The notes under the pieces were generated by a model. That model worked only from the letters and a program-made list of their open reading frames with translations, was not told where the DNA came from and made no database searches. Source: Paramecium pentaurelia (lineage: Eukaryota; Ciliophora; Oligohymenophorea; Peniculida; Parameciidae). Taken from it: a stretch of 64,000 bases of DNA. The first letter of the stretch is position 1, and each line of letters starts with the position of its first letter. Of this stretch, positions 59,834 through 64,000 are shown piece after piece. The DNA lies in contig CAJJDO010000006.1 in the NCBI GenBank assembly GCA_905183005.1, positions 166,982-230,981 on the forward strand, written 5' to 3'. The translations under genes and the position numbers were made by a program.

Positions 59834-60447
59834 TCCTAAAGTAATATTAAGTAATTGTAATAATATAAATGTATATAGGAATGTTAAAAGAATATTAAGA
59901 GATATTCTTGCAATGAAACCATACCTTCCTCTTATTTCTTTACTCCAAAAAAGAGTGTTATTTAATAAATAAAATAATGAATTCATTACTAATTTATATT
60001 AATCAACTATCCAATAATACATACACATAACCAATCAAAGTATACCCTCCCTTCAAATAACAAAAATTGGTTATAATACAGATATATATATATATTATAT
60101 TAACTAACAAACTTTTCAAATATAAATTGTACCCAAAGTTCGAAACTCACTCCAATCTTTGATGATATTCATTTTTAAATTACTATTTTTTATTAATAAC
60201 TCTGCACTTTTATTGATATCAATATTCATACAAAAGTACCTTATTTTTTGTTAACTAAAAAAATTATTATTTACAATTAACTGAATTTTTATGAATTATA
60301 GTATATAAATAAATTGATTTACTGACAACTTCAATATCAGTTTTAATTCCTAAGCTTTATTTGTTCTATAAGTATCTTTTAAGCATATATATTTAAACAG
60401 AATTTTAGAACTTCAAAAATAATAATAATTTTTTTATAAATTATCAA
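59834..60447. other. Divergent intergenic region
   Basis: About 610 bp between the starts of the zinc-finger gene (minus) and the LC1 gene (plus). A TA-rich tract lies at about 60,081-60,098. An open minus-strand extension with a hydrophobic helix (ISLNILLTFLYTFILL) reaches about 60,000 and could be a longer N-terminus of the zinc-finger gene, but it looks more like spacer. Confidence 0.5.
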
Positions 60448-61078
60448 ATGGCAAAGACAACCTGCGCAAAAGCTCTTTAAAACTGGGAACAAGAACATCC
60501 AGGTGAATAACCATCTGAAGCAGAAGATATTAGATTGATATTCTAAAATCCACCTCTTGACAAATTAGATCCACCAGTTTTAAATACATTGGCTAAAGTT
60601 AAACGCTTATCCCTTTCTTCAAATGCTATAGAAAAAATGGTCAATCTGCCTGGTTTAAGACAAATAGAAATCCTTTCATTATCGAGAAACAATATAAAGA
60701 AAATAGCTGGATTAGAAGAAATAGGATAAACATTAAAAGAACTATGGTTGAGTTATAATTATATTGAAAGACTTGATGGTCTACAACCATGCGTTAAATT
60801 ACACACACTTTATATTGGTAATAACAGAATCAAAGTCTGGGATGAAGTTGATAAATTGAAAGATCTTCCAGAAATAGCAAATGTTCTATTTGTAGGTAAT
60901 TCTTTAAATATATTTAAAAGGAAATCCTATTTATGAGAACTAAAAGGATGATCCTAAATTGCTCGTTCTCAAAAGGATAAACACCTTAAAAAATGTAGAT
61001 GGTACTGTTGTTGATGACTCATTAATGGAAAAAGTTAAAGCTTTGGGAGATGGAGTACCTACAACAACTGTCAAATGA
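60448..61078 (+). CDS. DNAL1: Outer-arm dynein light chain 1 (LC1 / DNAL1)
   Basis: About 200 residues starting MAKTTCAKALQNWEQ. Leucine-rich repeats follow in order: VKRLSLSSNAIEKM, IEILSLSRNNIKKI, LKELWLSYNYIERL and LHTLYIGNNRIKVW, then LFVGNP and a C-terminal helix with LKRINTLKNVDGTVV. This is the axonemal LC1 that binds the gamma heavy chain motor near its microtubule-binding domain. The length matches the family (about 190-200). One intron of 25 nt (GTAATTCTTTAAATATATTTAAAAG, about 60,896-60,920) splits the GNP motif. LC1 and the CFAP57-like gene make this window rich in ciliary parts, but they are not adjacent. Confidence 0.95.
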
Positions 61079-61653
61079 CAATTAGCAATCATATTAACAA
61101 TATAAACATATTATTATGCTTCTCTAAAATTCATTCATAGGAATGATCAATTTATTCTAATTAATTATTATATTCTGATAATTTTTGATAATTAATTTAA
61201 TCTGAAGGTCTAATGCCTAAATAAAATGGCTTTTTTTAGGCTACCTTCAGTTGACTAAAATAAAAAATTTAAGTAATTATATAAATTCTTTGGATGAATA
61301 CATCTTATTTAATAAAATAATAATTTAACTATATCAATAAATCTAAGCCATTGAATAATCACAATTAATTAAAAATTTTGTGTTTAGAATAATAAGAACA
61401 TCTTTTGGATATTCTTAACTAAAGCAATTTATTCGTTATAATCTTGATTAACAATATCATTAATTTTCAATATATATTGTCCCAAGTATTTAAGTATTTT
61501 TAGTGTAATTGTTATGATACTTGGAATATAGAAGTCAAAAAAAAAAATAGAAAGGACTATTTAGGAATACTAGAATATTTTTAGAATGAATAGAAAGTAA
61601 TGTAAAAATGAAAAATTAATAAATATAATAATAAATAAAAAATCAACAATTAA
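61079..61653. other. Intergenic region
   Basis: About 575 bp of AT-rich sequence between two plus-strand genes. At 61,209-61,250 a GC-richer patch contains the inverted motif GAAGGTCTAATGCC...GGCTACCTTC, which could form a stem-loop 3' of the LC1 gene. No coding frame. Confidence 0.45.
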
Positions 61654-62151
61654 ATGGATGTTAAAAAAAGAAAAATTACATTAAGTCGAGCTAATCTATT
61701 AAGATCTACAAGAATTTTTAGTAAAATGGTATTATTTAATTTTTTGATTTGTAGAATCCTTTTGTAAAATTAATTACAAAAAAATAAGAATACCGATCAT
61801 CAATTAGTAAAGCTGCTGAAAAGTAACCTGTATGGAATTACACATAAATAATTGAAGTTGATGATGGTGAGGATATCAAGTTATAAATACTAGATGTATA
61901 AATTTAGATAAAACTATTAGTTTAATTCTAGAGCTGAACCAGAATTAATAGCTGAAACAATTCTAAATAGCAAGGAGTTATTAGGATGCATTCTTAAGAA
62001 GGATGTTAAATATAGTAACCAAGTTGTTGGTCAAATAGAATTAGAAATATAAAACAAGACAAATATATTGGACAATTATGTATAAAGAATCTAATAAATA
62101 AATGATAATGGAATATAAAAAGACTTAGGTCCTTAATTTTAGTATCCATGA
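61654..62151 (+). CDS. C2-domain-like protein
   Basis: About 148 residues starting MDVKKRKITLSRANLL. After an intron of 26 nt, the text NPFVKLITKKQEYRS, then VWNYTQIIEVDDGEDIKLQILDFN and LIAETILNSKELLGC follow the strand order of a C2 domain (NPFVKL, a Trp before the edge strand, then an acidic loop). Only some of the usual calcium-binding aspartates are present, so binding of calcium is uncertain. A second intron of 25 nt (GTATAAATTTAGATAAAACTATTAG) sits before FNSRAEPE. The C-terminal 40 residues are Asn/Gln-rich. Its stop lies 21 bp from the stop of the convergent RING gene. Confidence 0.72.
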
Positions 62152-62172
62152 TAGATTTATAGTTAATTAATA

Positions 62173-63038
62173 TCATAAGCTTTATAGACTTTCATTTTGA
62201 GCAAACTCACCTTCTAAATCATCATCATTAAAATTATTATCATCATCTAATTAAAAGAAAAGAATACCTTGTAAAAATTAAATATTTTGATTTTAACTAT
62301 TGTTTTCTTGATTTAATTTATAAGCTTCATTTAAAAATGCTGGAACATCCTCAATTTCATAAAGATCAACAACAATACAATCCTTAAAGATTATAATAAT
62401 GATTACTTTATTTTAATGAATCATTTCAGAACATGCTCTACAACAGGTAACTTTATGTTTCATACAAAAGAAATGTTTTACTCTATCATTATGAAATTCA
62501 CAATATTCAAGTCCTGAATCAGGATCAATCTAAGGATATTGATTTTATTGTTGTTGTCTTATTTTCTATGCTTAGATTGCAGATTATTGAAATTATGTGA
62601 ATAAATATTATTATGGATCTATCACATCAGTACCTCCATGAAATCTGCTCTTTTTATTTATCTCTTCAGCCATTTTGGAAAATATAGTGTGATTTATCTA
62701 AATTTAATATAAGATTGATACAGGTAATCTATCAATTGAATCAAGATGTTTTACTAATTTCAAACAAAGTGGACATCGAACTCTTCTGTTTCTAAGACTC
62801 ATTAATATTATAAAATAAACTTATAGAAATTGCTTAGACATTATGTGCAAATAGTATGTCCACAATGAATGAGTATTCTAGGTAATCTATCTTTGATGTT
62901 ATAGTCTTATTTGCATAATAAACATGATTTTTGATTTATTAATTTTCCAATGAAAGTATTAATCTTATCTAGATATTCATTAGATGGATTATTAGATTAT
63001 TCAAAGAAATATTAAGTTGGATTTTGAATCACTTTCAT
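62173..63038 (-). CDS. RING finger / B-box protein (putative E3 ubiquitin ligase)
   Basis: About 270 residues on the minus strand starting MKVIQNPTQYFFE. The RING reads CLLCKQDY, then ILIHCGHTICTQCL and, after a 23-nt intron, VRCPLC; this is C3HC4 spacing. A B-box-like cluster follows: YCEFHNDRVKHFFCMKHKVTCCRAC. RING plus B-box is the TRIM-type arrangement of ubiquitin E3 ligases. A Gln-rich linker joins the two. The end is strongly acidic (LDDDNNFNDDDLEGEF). An intron at 62383-62406 (24 nt) is a multiple of three and lacks TGA, so retention would insert VIIIIFK plus one residue without a stop. Confidence 0.85.
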
Positions 63039-63300
63039 CTTTTTGAATGTTTAAAATTTGAATTTATATTATTAATAATCACAAATTCAATTTAACAGCA
63101 ATATATAAAATATATTAAAATGAATTTATGACTTTAATGATAGTAAATTAAATTACCAAATTTAATTATTAATAGCATGTCCTTTCAACAATAAATAATT
63201 CTACACAATTTAATTTAATCAAAATTTACTAAGTAGAATTTATTTATTTTTAATTCTGAAATTAATCTATTTTAAATCAATTATTAAAATAGATTATAAG

Positions 63301-63735
63301 ATGAAAATTATTCTTATTAGATTCATTCTATTTACTATAGTAGCAACTCAAAGAACTGGCTTAATAAATTATTACTATTCTATATATGATAAATACTTGG
63401 AAAAGTTTATATCATATAATAATTCTGAAAACAACGCTTCTATTTTAAATTAGTGTCTTGATTTAAATTAAAAAAGTGTTGGAAATCTAGATTTTCATTT
63501 AAATGATCGATCTCTTCTCTAATAAGTTGTTTCAAAATCTGGATTGATTTATTATTTGATTGAAACTGAAGGATGGAAGAATAATATTTATTAAGTATTT
63601 CCAAACGTTGACACGTCCTACTTTTATGGCACAACAATTAAAGTGAGAAGTGTTTTGAGTTTAACTAATTATTATCTATTAACTGAGGAAGATTTTGAAT
63701 GTAACCAAACAGAAGGAGTTTTAGAATTCTTTTGA
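63301..63735 (+). CDS. Secreted or membrane-anchored protein with signal peptide, unrecognised
   Basis: 144 codons from ATG 63301 to TGA 63733-63735, no intron needed. Residues 1-16 (MKIILIRFILFTIVAT) form a clear signal peptide; a Tyr-rich mature part follows (INYYYSIYDKYLEKF). Two cysteines are visible. No family recognised. The same frame stays open for about 75 codons after the TGA (KINNCMISIN... ATVQFTGFQHLIPKLEI) to TGA at about 63,961, so a nonsense mutation or an unseen intron could truncate a longer gene. Confidence 0.58.
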
Positions 63736-64000
63736 AAAATAAATAATTGCATGATTTCTATTAATATATGTGTTAAATTTAATGTAGCAACGGTATAATT
63801 TACTGGTTTTTAACATTTAATTCCAAAACTAGAAATAACATTTTAGAGAATCGGAAAAGATAGGTTACCATATCCTTATTTCATATTGTAAGACTTCTCA
63901 AACACAGATAAATTATAATAATCTATCAGACCATGCTCTAATCTCAGCCAAACTTCTAATACATGAGAGTAAAAATAAGAAATATTAAATTATAATATAT
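63736..64000. other. Window end, coding-like continuation
   Basis: Holds the open continuation described for the secreted protein up to about 63,963, then AT-rich sequence. No independent start codon with a good context was found. Confidence 0.35.

Noticed and set aside
1..64000. Tetrahymena or Ichthyophthirius as source
   Set aside because: Introns there are generally longer; 19-35 nt introns are the Paramecium range. AT content alone would not exclude them.

Overview
The window looks like macronuclear DNA of a ciliate, almost certainly a Paramecium. It is very AT-rich. Every convincing gene reads TAA and TAG as glutamine and ends only at TGA. Genes are packed closely and broken by minute GT...AG introns of about 19-44 nt, mostly 21-28 nt. 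Ordinary ORF calling therefore fails here; genes were read by hand with ciliate code 6 and splicing inferred from frame and family conservation. Species cannot be fixed from the sequence. No CRISPR arrays, operons, rRNA genes or insertion sequences were seen.

Layout. 1-4.2 kb: three unrecognised proteins, one running off the left edge. 4.6-18.2 kb: one minus-strand gene for cytoplasmic dynein-1 heavy chain with four visible P-loops. 18.4-19.4 kb: a divergent mitochondrial-carrier-fold protein. 19.6-27.7 kb: a coiled-coil protein, two tandem CK1-type kinases and an AGC kinase with an N-terminal zinc finger. 27.8 kb: initiator tRNA-Met. 27.9-33.5 kb: a TIGAR-like phosphatase and a long multi-spanning PAS (TmcB-like) membrane protein. 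33.8-37.4 kb: a dual-specificity pseudophosphatase, a decayed gene relic, and two tandem 14-3-3 genes whose stop and start codons overlap. 38-39 kb: an intronless unknown. 39.3-45.8 kb: a ciliary WD40/coiled-coil protein (CFAP57-like), represented redundantly because three overlapping contigs were joined with single Ns. 46-49.7 kb: a small membrane protein, a small gene with an in-frame TGA, a cyclin and a kinase with HMD instead of HRD. 49.7-52.2 kb: a three-RRM plus SPOC protein. 52.4-57.3 kb: a possible relic, an unknown gene, an FBPase/SBPase, an 85-residue gene, Y14/RBM8A and a relic-rich gap. 57.4-59.8 kb: a zf-4CXXC_R1 (CDCA7-like) protein. 60.4-63.7 kb: outer-arm dynein light chain LC1, a C2 protein, a RING/B-box protein and a secreted protein.

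Functionally this is ordinary, compact ciliate housekeeping: microtubule motors and cilia (DHC, LC1, CFAP57-like), signalling (kinases, 14-3-3, PAS membrane protein, pseudophosphatase) and RNA handling (Y14, RRM-SPOC). The most unusual points are the ATGA overlap of the 14-3-3 pair, the N-joined redundant contigs with allele-level differences, gene relics revealed by in-frame TGA, two introns that do not fit GT...AG plus frame, a start codon apparently split by an intron, and stopless 3n introns. No clearly new multi-gene system was found.
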